Shown one piece after another: positions 22,371-34,288 of a stretch of 64,000 nt of DNA. Under the pieces are notes generated by a model that was not told the origin of the DNA, did not search any database, and was given only the letters and a program-made list of their open reading frames with translations. This DNA is from Conchocele bisecta (Eukaryota; Mollusca; Bivalvia; Lucinida; Thyasiridae). Location: NCBI GenBank assembly GCA_029237695.1, contig CM055278.1, positions 77,149,817-77,213,816 on the forward strand, given 5' to 3'. Each line of letters starts with the position of its first letter. The first letter of the stretch is position 1. A program made the translations under genes and the position numbers.

Positions 22371-22785
22371 GGGTTATTTACGTGAAAAATCCAGGCAACC
22401 CGCAAGTCTCTGTAACACAACCACCATTATTGCCAATAATTCGAGAAAAATATGCTGATAAAAATCGCCAACAATCGGAGAGTAGGAAAGTTGTCATTTT
22501 TTGAAAAAGGTGGTGATTTTGTAAAAAAAATCGGAATAAAATTGTAGCAAATGTTGCAAAAACACTGTTGAATGATATTACATAAAACTTTTGATACTAT
22601 ATTGCTAAATATGTCTTTTCAAATAAAAAAATAATCCGAATCTCCCGGATGACATATTTTTGGGATAAAAGTACAAATTTAATGCAGAAATCGCTAAAAA
22701 CTGAAATAATTTTTTAAATACCAACTGACCAAAAATATATTTTGAACGACTAAGTTTTTTATCTTGATATTTGGGTTATCGTGAA
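22371..22785. other. AT-rich, no feature seen
   Basis: A-rich sequence with no frame or repeat of note. Confidence 0.45.
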
Positions 22786-23720
22786 TGTGTTACACTGCAG
22801 TAGAGGATGGATGAAGCAATATGTTGGTGAAATATCGAGTACATTTGTGCAAGGGAACACAACATATATAAACATTGACCCAAGCGTCAAGATTTCGCAC
22901 GCACCAACTATATGACCTTGACCTGGAGTTTCTCGGTGGTGTTGTGATTGCGAATCTGTCAGTGGCTGGTAGAGGACATTAGGACAATATGTGTATGAAA
23001 TATCAAGCAGATCCGTGCGGAGAAACCGAAAATATATAAATTATTTACCCGAGCGTTAAGGTTTGGGAAGCGCCCATTATGTGACCTTGACCTTCTGATT
23101 AACGGGAGCGGTGCCATCGTAGTTTGCTGCAGGGCGGTAGAGAACCACTGGAACGACTCGTGTGTGACATATTAAGCAGATCCGTGCATGCAAACAAAAC
23201 ATATAAGGCATTGTACCAAGCGTCAATGTTTCGAACTCACCAAGTATGTGACCTTCATCTTGGGCTTAGTGGCGGCGGGACGATTGTGAATTTGTCAGTG
23301 GGTGGTAGGGGGTATTAGGACAATGTGTGTATGAAATATCAAGCAGATCCGTGCGAGGAAACCAAACAATAAGTTATTTACCCCATTGTTAAGGGTTGGG
23401 ACGCGCCAAGCATGTGACCTTGACCTTTTGTTTAACGGGTTCGGGACGATCGTGGTTTGTTGCAGGGTGGTTTAAAACCATTGGAGCGACACGTGTGTGA
23501 CATATTAAGCAGATTCGTGCAAGCAAACAAAACATATAAGGCATTGATGCAAGCGACAAGTTTCGAACTAAAAATGTTACCTTGACGCTGGGTTTAGTGG
23601 GGGCGGGACAATCGTGAATGTGTCATTGTGTGGTAGAGTACTACGAGAGCAATGTGTGTATGAAATATCAAGTAGATCCGTGTAAGGAAAAATAAGTTAC
23701 AAGCCATTTAGCTGAGCGTT
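22786..23720 (+). repeat. Tandem array of about 167-bp monomers (about 5.5 copies), BIV160/pearl-core-like
   Basis: The landmark ATATCAAGCAGATCCGTGC (or CATATTAAGCAGATCC) recurs at about 22831, 22999, 23168, 23335, 23501 and 23662, giving a period of 162-170 bp. Two alternating monomer types are visible (TATGAAATATCAAG and GTGACATATTAAG), hence a dimer of about 335 bp. Each monomer carries GTGACCTTGACCTT. It aligns with the array at 51.63-53.29 kb in reverse orientation. Known bivalve repeats of this length are the BIV160 satellite and the tandem cores of pearl/HINE elements. The family assignment is inference. Confidence 0.8.
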
Positions 23721-23946
23721 ATTTATTTTTTTTGTGACGTACGTACTCACTTTTGACGTACGGGAGGTACCGTAAGGTATGGGCGGCGGCGGTATGCTGT
23801 TTTACGACTCAGTCGTGGGGGCTTACATACATGTTTATGTAGTTATATGTGTAAATATAAGCACTTGTTTTTTGTGTTTTCAGTTTTCAGCATTTTTTTT
23901 AAATTAGGTACTTATTTACCAACTTTAAATACCACTTTCTCGTTAC
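23721..23946. other. Short flank of 167-bp array
   Basis: Contains GTGACGTACGTACTCAC against a partial inverse TTTTGACGTACG, and a small CGACTCAGTCG hairpin at about 23806. It may be the 3' flank of the pearl-like element. No gene. Confidence 0.35.
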
Positions 23947-24209
23947 CAGTAGCCGATTTCATCAAAATTGCAAAGTATACTTATCTAGCAAAGTATACTT
24001 TGAGGGAGTAATCATTTATTTTTCCCAAAATGCATTATTTCATATGGAACTAACCACTGCATATATTTATTACATGATCACAGACGTGATAATGTAATAA
24101 ATTCAGTATAATAAAAATTAATAAATTTATCCTTAAATTGAATATTTCTCCCTCAAAGTATACTTTGCTACATAAGTATACTTTACAATGTTGGTGAAAT
24201 AGGCTACAG
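23947..24209. mobile_element. CAGTAGCC MITE, copy 2 (inverted relative to copy 1)
   Basis: Begins CAGTAGCCGATTTCATC and ends GGTGAAATAGGCTACAG, matching the two ends of 9528-9827 in exchanged order. The central TATTACATGATCACAGACG palindrome is shortened, so the copy is 263 bp. Confidence 0.8.
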
Positions 24210-24299
24210 ATGTCTTCCATTTTGTTTTATGTGAATAATAGCTATTTATCAACATGTTATCCAAGTGTCGGTATTAAGTCTCTAAACAAAAAGTAGACA

Positions 24300-24376
24300 T
24301 ATTTGATGGTTTTATTTTGTTCACCTAATAATGTCTTATTTTACATATTAGGTGAACAAAATAAAACCATCAAATA
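24300..24376. repeat. Perfect 30-bp inverted repeat with 17-bp loop
   Basis: The arms (24300-24329 and 24347-24376) are exact reverse complements and include GATGGTTTTATTTTGTTCAC. A 17-bp spacer lies between them. The perfect identity suggests a recent MITE or hairpin. It does not look like a bacterial-type terminator. Confidence 0.85.
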
Positions 24377-25084
24377 GTTTTGATTTCTGGTAGAATAAAG
24401 TTATTGTGGTTTGTCGAAATTCTACATTTTGGCGGTCATCCGAAGTTGGATTTTGGTGGCAACCTTGGAGGCAAAAATTAAAAAATTAAACCGTAAACAA
24501 CACATGACATATTTTCAGTAATTAGTTTTACACACGAATATGTTTCTCTGCTGTTTTTATTTGAACTTACAAATGCATTTGTTATGAGCCGTTATGTACC
24601 TGGCGACTCCTTCTTCTGGCTGATACCCTAATGCACAGCAATCCCACTGGTACTGCACTCCGCGCGGGTGTAAAATATTTCACGTCAAAAAATGCACCGG
24701 TTTCCTGACGAGATGCAACTCGGCTAAACTTAGTGCTATCGCATAAAGGCAAATTTCATGCGCCGGTTACTACACGATAATGTGTTTCTGCTTGTATTTT
24801 AATAGAAATTCGTCAAAAATCCAACGCCTATTTCGGGCCTATATAGCGGGTACGTGCTTTCCTATACAGCAGGTGCGTGCGGGCCTATATGGCGGCTGCG
24901 TAACAATCGATTATTTAAGTAAATATACAGTGTGCTACTTAAATTTACATATATAACATTTTATTGAGAGTTGTAAGAAAATAAACATACCAGGTAATAC
25001 TAGGTTGTATGCCTTAGCGTTTATGAGATGTTCCTCCGCGACTGATATACTAACATGTCCACTGTGTATACACCTTACGGAACA
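24377..25084. other. No gene recognised
   Basis: Contains TTTTGGCGGTCATCC at about 24430, distantly like the GGCCGCC family, and doubled GGGCCTATAT(A/G)GCGG words near 24836-24896. Otherwise unremarkable. Confidence 0.4.
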
Positions 25085-25086
25085 TA

Positions 25087-25299
25087 CAGTGGAACCTCCC
25101 TAAACCGGACACACTCGGAGGTCCACATGGTGTCCGTTTTAGATGTTCCAATGTAACACAGACAGATGACTACTTCAATACACGCGTGTTTACTGTATGA
25201 TTATGAACAGGCATTATTATCGGAGATAAAGGGCAATGGAAAATATCAAAATTAAGCACAGCAAAATATTCCTGTGTCCAGTTTAGAGAGGTTTCACTG
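25087..25299 (+). mobile_element. Pogo/Tigger-like MITE E3 (213 bp)
   Basis: The left end CAGTGGAACCTCCCTAAACC and the right end TTTAGAGAGGTTTCACTG are each flanked by TA (25085-25086, 25300-25301). The interior is diverged from E1, E2 and E4 but keeps GGAGATAAA and GTGTCC words. Confidence 0.8.
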
Positions 25300-25337
25300 T
25301 ATCATATGTATTTTCGAGATCTGTAACGGCGACATCA

Positions 25338-25443
25338 GCACCCAGTGCCCAGTGCCCAGCGCCCAGTACCCAATGTCCAGCACCCAGTGTCTAGTGCACA
25401 GCTATCAGTGTCCAGTACCCAATACCCAGTGCCCAGTGCCCAA
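25338..25443 (+). repeat. 7-bp minisatellite (CCCAGTG)n
   Basis: About 15 imperfect copies of CCCAGTG with variants CCCAGTA, TCCAGCA and CCCAATA. The 68-codon frame across it is compositional. Confidence 0.85.
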
Positions 25444-25779
25444 TAGACGCATAGAGTTTCCTTCTTTATTTCATACATGAATCAAAGCATTTTTGTCGAT
25501 TTTAAAAAAAAATACGTTTCAAAAAGTTTAATATAATAGAGATGTATACCACTGTACTCACCAGACACACTGGTACAACATATGTAATAAGTTGTAGAAA
25601 AGTGCACTATTTCTTTTTAAGCAAACAGTCAATGTGCACACACATGACTATAATATTTCAGAAACAGTTTATTTGAACTAGTTGAGTTACATTCAGATCA
25701 ATGGTCCCTGACATGGCAACTAAATAGGCTTTTGTTTTGCACAACTTTTCAAATTTGAAAATCTACTGAATATGAAATT
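25444..25779. other. AT-rich, no feature seen
   Basis: No frame or repeat of note. Confidence 0.45.
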
Positions 25780-25990
25780 TTAAAGTATTGACCTTGACCT
25801 TGGGCGCGAGGGGAGCATGGGTGGGGAGGGGAATGAAAATATAGATGGTAATAAACATGTACATGGCATGTGAAGCCAATCTGTCGTAGGCTAAAGAAGT
25901 TATAGCAAAATGGAAAAAGTGGCTGGCGGACGGACGGACGGACGGACATACGACTTTTGCATCACTATATTGTCGCGTCTCTCTCTCTCG
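25780..25990 (+). mobile_element. Pearl/HINE-like fragment: one core monomer plus (GGAC)n
   Basis: TGACCTTGACCTTGGGCGCG at about 25789 starts a single monomer related to the 167-bp arrays. It leads into GGCTGGCGGACGGACGGACG at 25921-25948 and then TTTTGCATCACTATATTGTC. The core-then-ACGG-microsatellite order is the one described for pearl elements of oysters and related bivalve HINEs. Confidence 0.6.
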
Positions 25991-26361
25991 GTCTGTCTTT
26001 AGAATAATGGGGTTTATGGGTGTTGGTAGCGTACCTTCACTTTTAGGGAAAATTAGCGGGCCTTCGTGAAGCAGGGGTATATGGACAACTAAACTAACTG
26101 CTTGGAGATCAAATCATAACAGTGGCAGCGATTCAGTTATATCTGATATTTTGGTGAAACACTAGTAATGGTACAACAAATATAAGTGAAAACAGATTGA
26201 TTACAAATTGCGATAACAACAATGATGTGGGGTGACAACAATGGCTAATATGAGGGTATGAGCGATGGTTTAACGAATTAAACCTGAGTGACTGTGGGAG
26301 GAGACATAAGGGACAACTTCGATCAGAAATTCATATAATAGACACAACCAGTCAACACACA
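25991..26361. other. Left flank of satellite, no feature seen
   Basis: Unique-looking sequence with no gene recognised. Confidence 0.4.
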
Positions 26362-27848
26362 ACGGGAATGGGTCTCATACACGGGGGTGGGGATCACACA
26401 GCGGGAGTGGGTATCACACAGCGGGGTGGGTGGGTGGGTCGGGGCGGTGAATAAGTGGGCTGGGTGGAGGAATCACACAGTGGGGGGGTGGGGTATCATA
26501 GGCTGGGTGGGGAAATCACACAGCGGGTTGGGTATCATAGGCTGGGTGGGGAAAACACAAAGCGGGGTTGGGTATCATAGGCTAGGTGTGGGTATCCCAC
26601 AGCGGGGGTGGGTGGGTATCATAGGCTGCGTGTGGGTATCACACAGCGGGGGTGGGTATCATAGGCTGGGTGGGGGTATCACACAGCGGAGTGGGTATCA
26701 CACAGCGGGGGTGGGATCACACAGCGGGGGTGGGTATCATAGGCTGGGTGTGGGTATCACACAGCGGGGGTGGGTATCATAGGCTGGGTGTGGGTATCAC
26801 ACAGCGGAGGTGGGTATCATAGGCTGCATGTGGCTATCACACAGCGGGGGTGGGTATCATAGGCTGGGTGGGGAAAACACAAAGCGGGTTCGGTATCATA
26901 GGCTAGGTGTGGGTATCCCACAGCGGGGGTGGGTATCATAGGCTGCGTGTGGGTATCACACAGCGGGGTGGGTATCATAGGCTGGGTGGGGGTATCACAC
27001 AGCGGAGTGGGTATCACACAGTGGGGGTGGGGATATCACAGCGGGGGTGGGTACATAGGCTGGGTGTGGGTATCACACAGCGGGGCTGCATGTGGCTATC
27101 ACACAGCGGGTGGGTATCATAGTATGGTGGGGGTATCACACAGCAGTGTGGGTATCACACAGCCGGGGTGGGCATCACACAGCGGGGTGGGTATCATAGG
27201 CTGGGTGTGGGTATCACACAGCGGAGGTGGGTATCATAGGCTGGGTGTGGGTATCACACAGCGGGGGTGGGTATCATATGCTGCGTGTGGGCTTCACACA
27301 GCGGGGTTGGGTATCATAGGCTGGGTGGGGGTATCACACAGCGGTCTGGGTATCACACAGCGGGGGTGGGGATTACACAGCGGGGATGGGTATGAGGCTG
27401 GGTGTGGGTATCACACAGCGGGGTGTGGGTATCATAGGCTGGGTGGGTGGGGTATAACACAGCGTGTATCAGTATGGCTGGGCGTGGGGATCACACAGCG
27501 GGGGTTGGTATCATAGGCTGTGTGTGGGTATCACAGCGGGGTGGGTATACGCTGGGTGTGGATATCACAAAGCGGTGTGGGTATTAGAGGCTGGGTATGA
27601 TATGTATCATAGGCTGGGTGTGGGTGGGGGTATCACACAGCGGTCTGGGTATCACACAGCGGGGGTGGGGATCACACAGCCGGGGTGTGTAACATAGGCT
27701 GGGTGTGGGTATCACACAGCGGGGGTGGGTATCATAGGCTGTGGGTGGGTATCACACATCGGGGTTGGGTATCATAGGTTGGGTGTGGGTATCACACAGC
27801 GAGGGTGAGTATCATAGGCTGGGTGGGGGTATCACACAGCGGGGGTGG

Positions 27849-29700
27849 GTATCATAAGCTGGGTGTGGTATATCACACAGCGGTGTGGTAATCATAGGAT
27901 GGGTGTCGGTATCACACATCGGTTTGGTTTATCATAGGATGGGTGGGGGCATCACACAGCGGGGGTGGGTATCATAAGCTGGGTGTGGATATCACAGCGT
28001 GGGTAATCATGGCGGGTGTTAACGGTTTAATCAGGATGGTGGTTACATAGGATGGGTGGGCATCACACAGCGGGGGTGGGTATCATAAGCTGGGTGTGGA
28101 TATCACACAGCGGTGTACATAGGATGGTTTGGTATCACACAGCGGGGGTGGGTATCTAGGCTTGGTTGGGTATCACACAGCGATGTGGTTATCATAGCGG
28201 GCGTGGGTATCACACAGCGGGGGTATCACAGGGCGGGGGTGGGTATCATAGCTGGGTGGGGGTATCACACAGCGGGGGTGGGCATCATAGTATGGTGGGG
28301 TATCACACATCGGTGTGGGTATCACCAGCCGGGGTTGGGATCACACAGCGGTTGATGGGTATTATAGGCTGGGTGTGGGTATCACACAGCGGGGGTGGGT
28401 ATCATAGGCTGGGTGTGGGTATCAAGACAGCGGGGTGGGTATCATAGGCTGCGTGTTGGCTTTACACAGCGGTGGTATCATATGCTGGTGGGGGTATCAC
28501 ACAGCGGGTGGTGGGTATCACACAGCGGGGTGGGGATCACACAGCGGGGTGGGTATCAAAGGCTAGGTGGGGGTGGTATCACACAGCGGAGGTTGGGTAT
28601 CATTGGTTGGCGCTGGATCACACTGCGGGGTGGGTGGGTATCATAGGCTGGGTGTGGTTATCACAAAGCGGTGTGGTTATATCATAGGATGGCTGTGGGT
28701 ATCACACAGCGGTGTGGTTATCATAGGATGTGTGTGGGTATCACAGCGGGGTGGGGGTATCATAGGCTGGGTGTGGGCATCACACAGTGGTGTGGTTAAT
28801 ATAGGATGGGTGTGGGTATCACACAGCGGGGGGTGGGGATCACACAGCGGGGGTGGGTATCAAAGGCTAGGTGGGGGTATCACAGCGGGAGTCGGAGGTG
28901 GGTATCATTGGTTGGCGCTGGGATCACAACTGCGGGGGGTGGGTATCATAGGCTGGGTTGGTGGTTTATCACAAAGCGGTGTGGTTATCATAAGATGGCT
29001 GTGGGTATCACACAGCGGTGTGGTTATCATAGGACGGGTGTGGGTATCACACAGCGGGTGCGGGTATCATAGGCTGGGGGTGGGTATCACACAGCGGGGT
29101 TGGGTATCATAAGCTGGGTGTGGATATCACACAGCGGTGTGGTTATCATAGGATGGGTGTGGGTATCACACAGCGGTGTGGTTATCATAGGATTGGTGAG
29201 GACATCCCACAGCGGGGGTGGGTATCATAGGCTGGGTGTGTGTATCACACAGCGGGGGTGGGTATCATAGGCTGGGTGGAGGCATCACACAGCCGGGGTG
29301 GGTATCATAAGCTGGGTGTGGGTATCACACAGCGGGGGTGGGTATCATAGGCTGGGGGTGGGTATCACACAGCGGGGTTGGGTATCATAGGCTGGGTGTG
29401 GGGATCACACAGTTGGGATGGGTATCATCGGCTGGGTGTAGGTATTTCACAACGGGGGTGGGTATCATAGGCTTGGTGTGGGGATCACACAGCGGGGGTG
29501 GGTGGGTATCATAGGCTGGGTGGGGGTGTCACACAGCCAGGGTGGTATCACACAGTGGTGGGTATCATAGGGGGGTTGGGTGGGGGTATCACACAGCGGG
29601 GTGGGTATCATAGGCTGGGTGGGGGTATCACACAGCGGGGGTGGGTATCATAGGCTGGGTGTGGGTATCACACTGCGGGGGTGGGTATCGTAGGCGGGTG
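27849..29700 (+). repeat. Higher-order block X, copy 1
   Basis: Variant units occur in the same order as at about 34289-36100 (offset about 6.34-6.44 kb): GTCGGTATCACACATCGG, then CATCATAGTATGGTGG, then two TTGGCGCTGG units about 300 bp apart (28.61 and 28.91 kb), then GATTGGTGAGGACATCCC. A non-satellite-looking piece, GGTGTTAACGGTTTAATCAG, lies near 28016-28035. Confidence 0.75.
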
Positions 29701-30160
29701 GGTGGGGGTAGCACACGCGGGGGGTGGGTATCATAGGCTGGGTGTGGGGATCACACAGCTGGTGGTGGGTATCACACAGCGGGGGTGGGTATCACACAGC
29801 GGGGTGGGTATCACAAAACAGGAGTGGGTATCAAAGGCTGGGTGTGGGTATCCAACAGCGGGGGTGGGTATCAAGAGCTGGGTGTGGGGATCACACAGCT
29901 TGGGAGGGTATTATAGGCTGGGTGTGGATATCACACTGCGGGGGTGGATATCACACAGCGGGGGTGGGTGTCATATGCTGGGTGGGTGTATCACACAGCG
30001 GGTGGGTATCATAGATCTGGGTGGGGGTATCACACAGCGGGGTGGGTATCATAGGCTGGGTGGGGGTATCACACAGCGGGGTGGGTATCATACTCTGGGT
30101 GGGGGTATCACACAGCGGGGGTGGGTATCATAGGCTGGGTGGGGGTATCACACAGCGCGG

Positions 30161-31950
30161 GTGGGTATCATAGGCTGGGTGTGGGTATCTCACAGCGGGG
30201 TGAGTATCATAGGCTCGGTGTGGGTATCACACAGCTGGGGTGGGTATCATAGGCTGGGTGTGGGTATCATAGGGTGGGTGTGGGTATCACACTGCGGGGA
30301 TGGGTATCATAGGCTGGATGTGGGGATCACACAGCTGGGGTGGGTATCATAGGTTGGGTGTGGGTATCACACAGCGGGTGCGGGTATCATTGGTTTGGTG
30401 TGGGTTTCACACAGCGGGGTGGGTGGGTTATCATAGGCTGGGTTTGGGGATCACACAGCGAGGGGTGGGTATCATAGGCTGGGTGTTGGTATCACACAGC
30501 GGGGGTTGGTATCATAGGCTGGGTGTGGGTATCACAAAGCGGGGTGGGTGGGTTATCTAGGCTGTGTGTGGGTATCAGACAGCGTGGTGGGTATCATAGG
30601 CTGGGTGTGGGTATCACACAGCGGGGGTGGGTATCATAGGCTGCGTGTGGGTATCAGACAGTGGGGGGTGGGTGGGTATCATAAGCTGGGTGGGGGTATC
30701 ATACAGCGGTGTGGGTATCACACAGCGGGGGTAGGAATCACACAGCGGGGGTGGGTATCATAGGTTGGTGTGGTATCATAGGCTGGGTGTGGGTATCACA
30801 TAGCGGGTGTGGGTATCACACAGCGGAGGTGTGGGTATCACACAGCGGGGGTGGGTATCATTGGTTGGGTGTGGTTTATCACACAGCGGTGTGGTTATCA
30901 TAGTATGGGTGTGGGTATCACACATCGGTGTGGTTATCATAGGATGGGTGGGGTATCACACAGCGAGGGTTGGTATCATAGGCTGGGTGTGGATATCACA
31001 CAGCGGTGTGGTTATCATAGTTTGGGTGGGGGTATCACACAGCGGTGTTGGTATCACACAGCGGGGGTGTGGATCACACAGCCGGCGTGTGTAACATAGT
31101 CTGGGTGTGGGTATCACACAGCGGGGGTGGGTGGGTAATCATAGGCTGGGTGGGGGTATCACACAGCGGTGTCGGTATCACACAGCGGGTGTGGGGATCA
31201 CACAGCCGGGGTGGGTATCATAGGCTGGGTGAGGGTATCACACAGCGGGGGTGGGTATCATAGGCTGGGTGTCGGGATCACACAGCGGGGTGTGTATCAT
31301 TGGCTGTGTGTAGGTATCACACAGCGGGGTTGGTTAGTATAGGCTGGGTGTGGGTATCACAAAGCGGTGTGGTTATCATAGGATGGGTGGGGGTATCACA
31401 CAGCAGGGGTGGGTATCATAGGCTGGGTGTGGGTATCAGACAGCGGTGTTATCATAGGATGTGTGGGAGTATCACACAGCAGTGTGGGTATCACACAGGG
31501 GGGTGGGGATCACACAGCCGGGGTGTGTAACATTGGCTGGGTGTGGGTATCACACAGCGGGGTGGGTATCATAGGCTGGGTGTGGGTATCACACAGCGGG
31601 GTTGGGTATCATAGGCTTGGTGTGGGTATCACACAGCGGGGGTGGGTATCACACAGCCGGGGTGTGTAACATAGTCTGGGTGTGGGTATCACACAGCGGG
31701 GGTGGGTATCATAGGCTGGGTGGGGGTATCACACAGCGGTGTCGGTATCACACAGCAGGTGGGGGAATCACACAGCGGGGTGTGTATCATAGGCTGGGTG
31801 TGGGTATCACACAGAGAGGTGGGTATCATAGGCTGGGTGTGGTTATCACACGGCGGGGTGGGTATCATAGACTGGGTGGGGGTGGGGGTATCACACAGCG
31901 GGGTGGGTATCATAGGCATGGTGGGTGGGGGTATCACACAGCGGGGGGTG
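30161..31950 (+). repeat. Higher-order block Y, copy 1
   Basis: The ordered variant string beginning GGGTATCTCACAGCGGGGTG and passing through TGTGTAACATAGTCTGGG recurs at about 32030-34100 and about 36546-38300. The offset to the third copy is 6385 bp at the left and about 6370 bp near 31665. Confidence 0.8.
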
Positions 31951-32029
31951 GGTTTATCATACTCTGGGTGGGGGTATCACACAGCGGGGGTGGGTATCAT
32001 AGGCTGGGTGGGGGTATCACACAGCGCGG

Positions 32030-34100
32030 GTGGGTATCATAGGCTGGGTGTGGGTATCTCACAGCGGGGTGAGTATCATAGGCTCGGTGTGGGTATCACA
32101 CAGCTGGGGTGGGTATCATAGGCTGGGTGTGGGTATCATAGGGTGGGTGTGGGTATCACACAGCGGGGATGGGTATCATAGGCTGGATGTGGGGATCACA
32201 CAGCTGGGGTGGGTATCATAGGTTGGGTGTGGGTATCACACAGCGGGTGCGGGTATCATTGGTTTGGTGTGGGTTTCACACAGCGGGGGTGGGTATCATA
32301 GGCTGGGTTTGGGGATCACACAGCGAGGGGTGGGTATCATAGGCTGGGTGTTGGTATCACACAGCGGGGGTTGGTATCATAGGCTGGGTGTGGGTATCAC
32401 AAAGCGGGGTGGGTATCATAGGCTGTGTGTGGGTATCAGACAGCGTGGTGGGTATCATAGGCTGGGTGTGGGTATCACACAGCGGGGGTGGGTATCATAG
32501 GCTGCGTGTGGGTATCAGGACAGTGGGGGGTGGGTGGGTGGGTTATCATAGCTGGGTGGGGGTATCATACAGCGGGTGTGGGTATCACACAGCGGGGGTA
32601 GGAATCACACAGCAGGGGGTGGGTATCATAGGTTGGTGTGGTATCATAGGCTGGGTGTGGGTATCACATAGCGGGTGTGGGTATCACACAGCGGAGGTGT
32701 GGGTATCACACAGCGGGGTGGGTATCATTGGTTGGGTGTGGTTATCACACAGCGTGTGGTTATCATAGTATGGGTGTGGGTATCACACATCGGTGTGGTT
32801 ATCATAGGATGGGTGGGGTGGGGTATCACACAGCGAGGGTTGGTATCATAGGCTGGGTGTGGATATCACACAGCGGTGTGGTTAGTGGGTGCTATCACAC
32901 AGCGGTGTTGGGGGTATCACACAGCGGGGGTGTGGTATCTCACAGCGGCGTGTGGTATAGTCTGGGTGTATCACACAGCCGGGGGTGGGTATCATAGGCT
33001 GTGTCACATAGCTGGGTGTGGTATCACACAGCGGGTGTGGTATCACACAGTCCGGGGTGGGTATATAGGCTGGGTGGGGGAGGGTATCACACAGCGGTGT
33101 ATCATAGGTGGGTGTCGGGATCACACAGCGGGGTGTGGGATCATTGGCGTGTGTAGATCACACGCGGGGTGGGTTAGTATAGGCTGGGTGTGGGTATCAG
33201 GAAAGCGGTGGGTATATGAGGGTGGGGGTATCACACAGCAGGGGGGGGGTGGGTATCATAGGCTGGGTGTCGGGTATCACACAGCGGGGGTGTGGGTTAT
33301 CATAGGATGTGTGGGGAGTATCACACAGGCTGTGTGGGTATCACACAGTGGGGATCACACAGCCGGGGTGGTTAGTATATTGGCTGGGTGTGGGTATACA
33401 CAGCGGGGTGGTATCAGAGGTGGGTGTGGGATCACACAGCGGGGTTGGTATCATAGGATGGGTGTGGGTTATCACACAGCGGGGTGGGTATCACACAGCC
33501 GGGGTGTGTAACATAGTCTGGGTGTGGGTATCACACGGGGTGCGGGGGTGTGTCATCTGGGTGGGGGTATCACACAGCGGTGTCGTATCACAGCAGGTGG
33601 GGGTCCTAGGCTGGTGTGGGATCAGACAGCGGTGTGGTTATCATAGGATGTGTGGGAGTATCCACACGCAGTGTGTACATACAGGGGGGTGGGGATCACA
33701 GCCGGGGTGTAACATTGGCTGGGTGTGGGTACACACAGCGGGTGGGTATCATAGGCTGGGTGTGGGTATCACACAGCGGGGTTGGGTTATCATAGGCTTG
33801 GTGTGTACACACAGGCGGGGGTGGGTATCACACAGCCGGTGTGTAACATAGTCTGGGTGTGGTATCACACAGCGGGGGTGGGTATCATAGGCTGGGTGGG
33901 GGTATCACACAGCGGTGTCGGTATCACCGCAGGTGGGGGAATACACAGCGGGGTGTGTATCATAGGCTGGGGTGTGGGTATCACACAGAGAGGTGGTATC
34001 ATAGGCCTGGGTGTGGTTATCACACGGCGGGGGTGTGTATCATAGGCTGGGTGTGGGTATCACACAGCTGGGGTGGGTATCATAGGCTGGGTGTGGGTAT
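32030..34100 (+). repeat. Higher-order block Y, copy 2
   Basis: Same variant order as 30161-31950 (offset 1869 bp at the left). It is intact to about 32.85 kb, then carries many small indels to about 33.95 kb where copies 1 and 3 are regular. Confidence 0.75.
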
Positions 34101-34288
34101 CACACAGCGGGGGGGTGTATTATAGACTGGGTGTGGGTATCACACTTGGGGGTTGTGGGTATCATAGGCTGGATGTGGGTATCACACAGCGGGGTGGGTA
34201 TCATAGGCTGGGATGGGTATCATAGGCTGTGTGTGGGTATCAGACAGCGGGGTGGGTATCATAGGCTGGGTGTGGGTATCACACAGCG

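Noticed and set aside
24300..24376. Rho-independent terminator
   Set aside because: The arms are AT-rich with a 17-bp loop in eukaryotic DNA, so it is better read as a hairpin or MITE.
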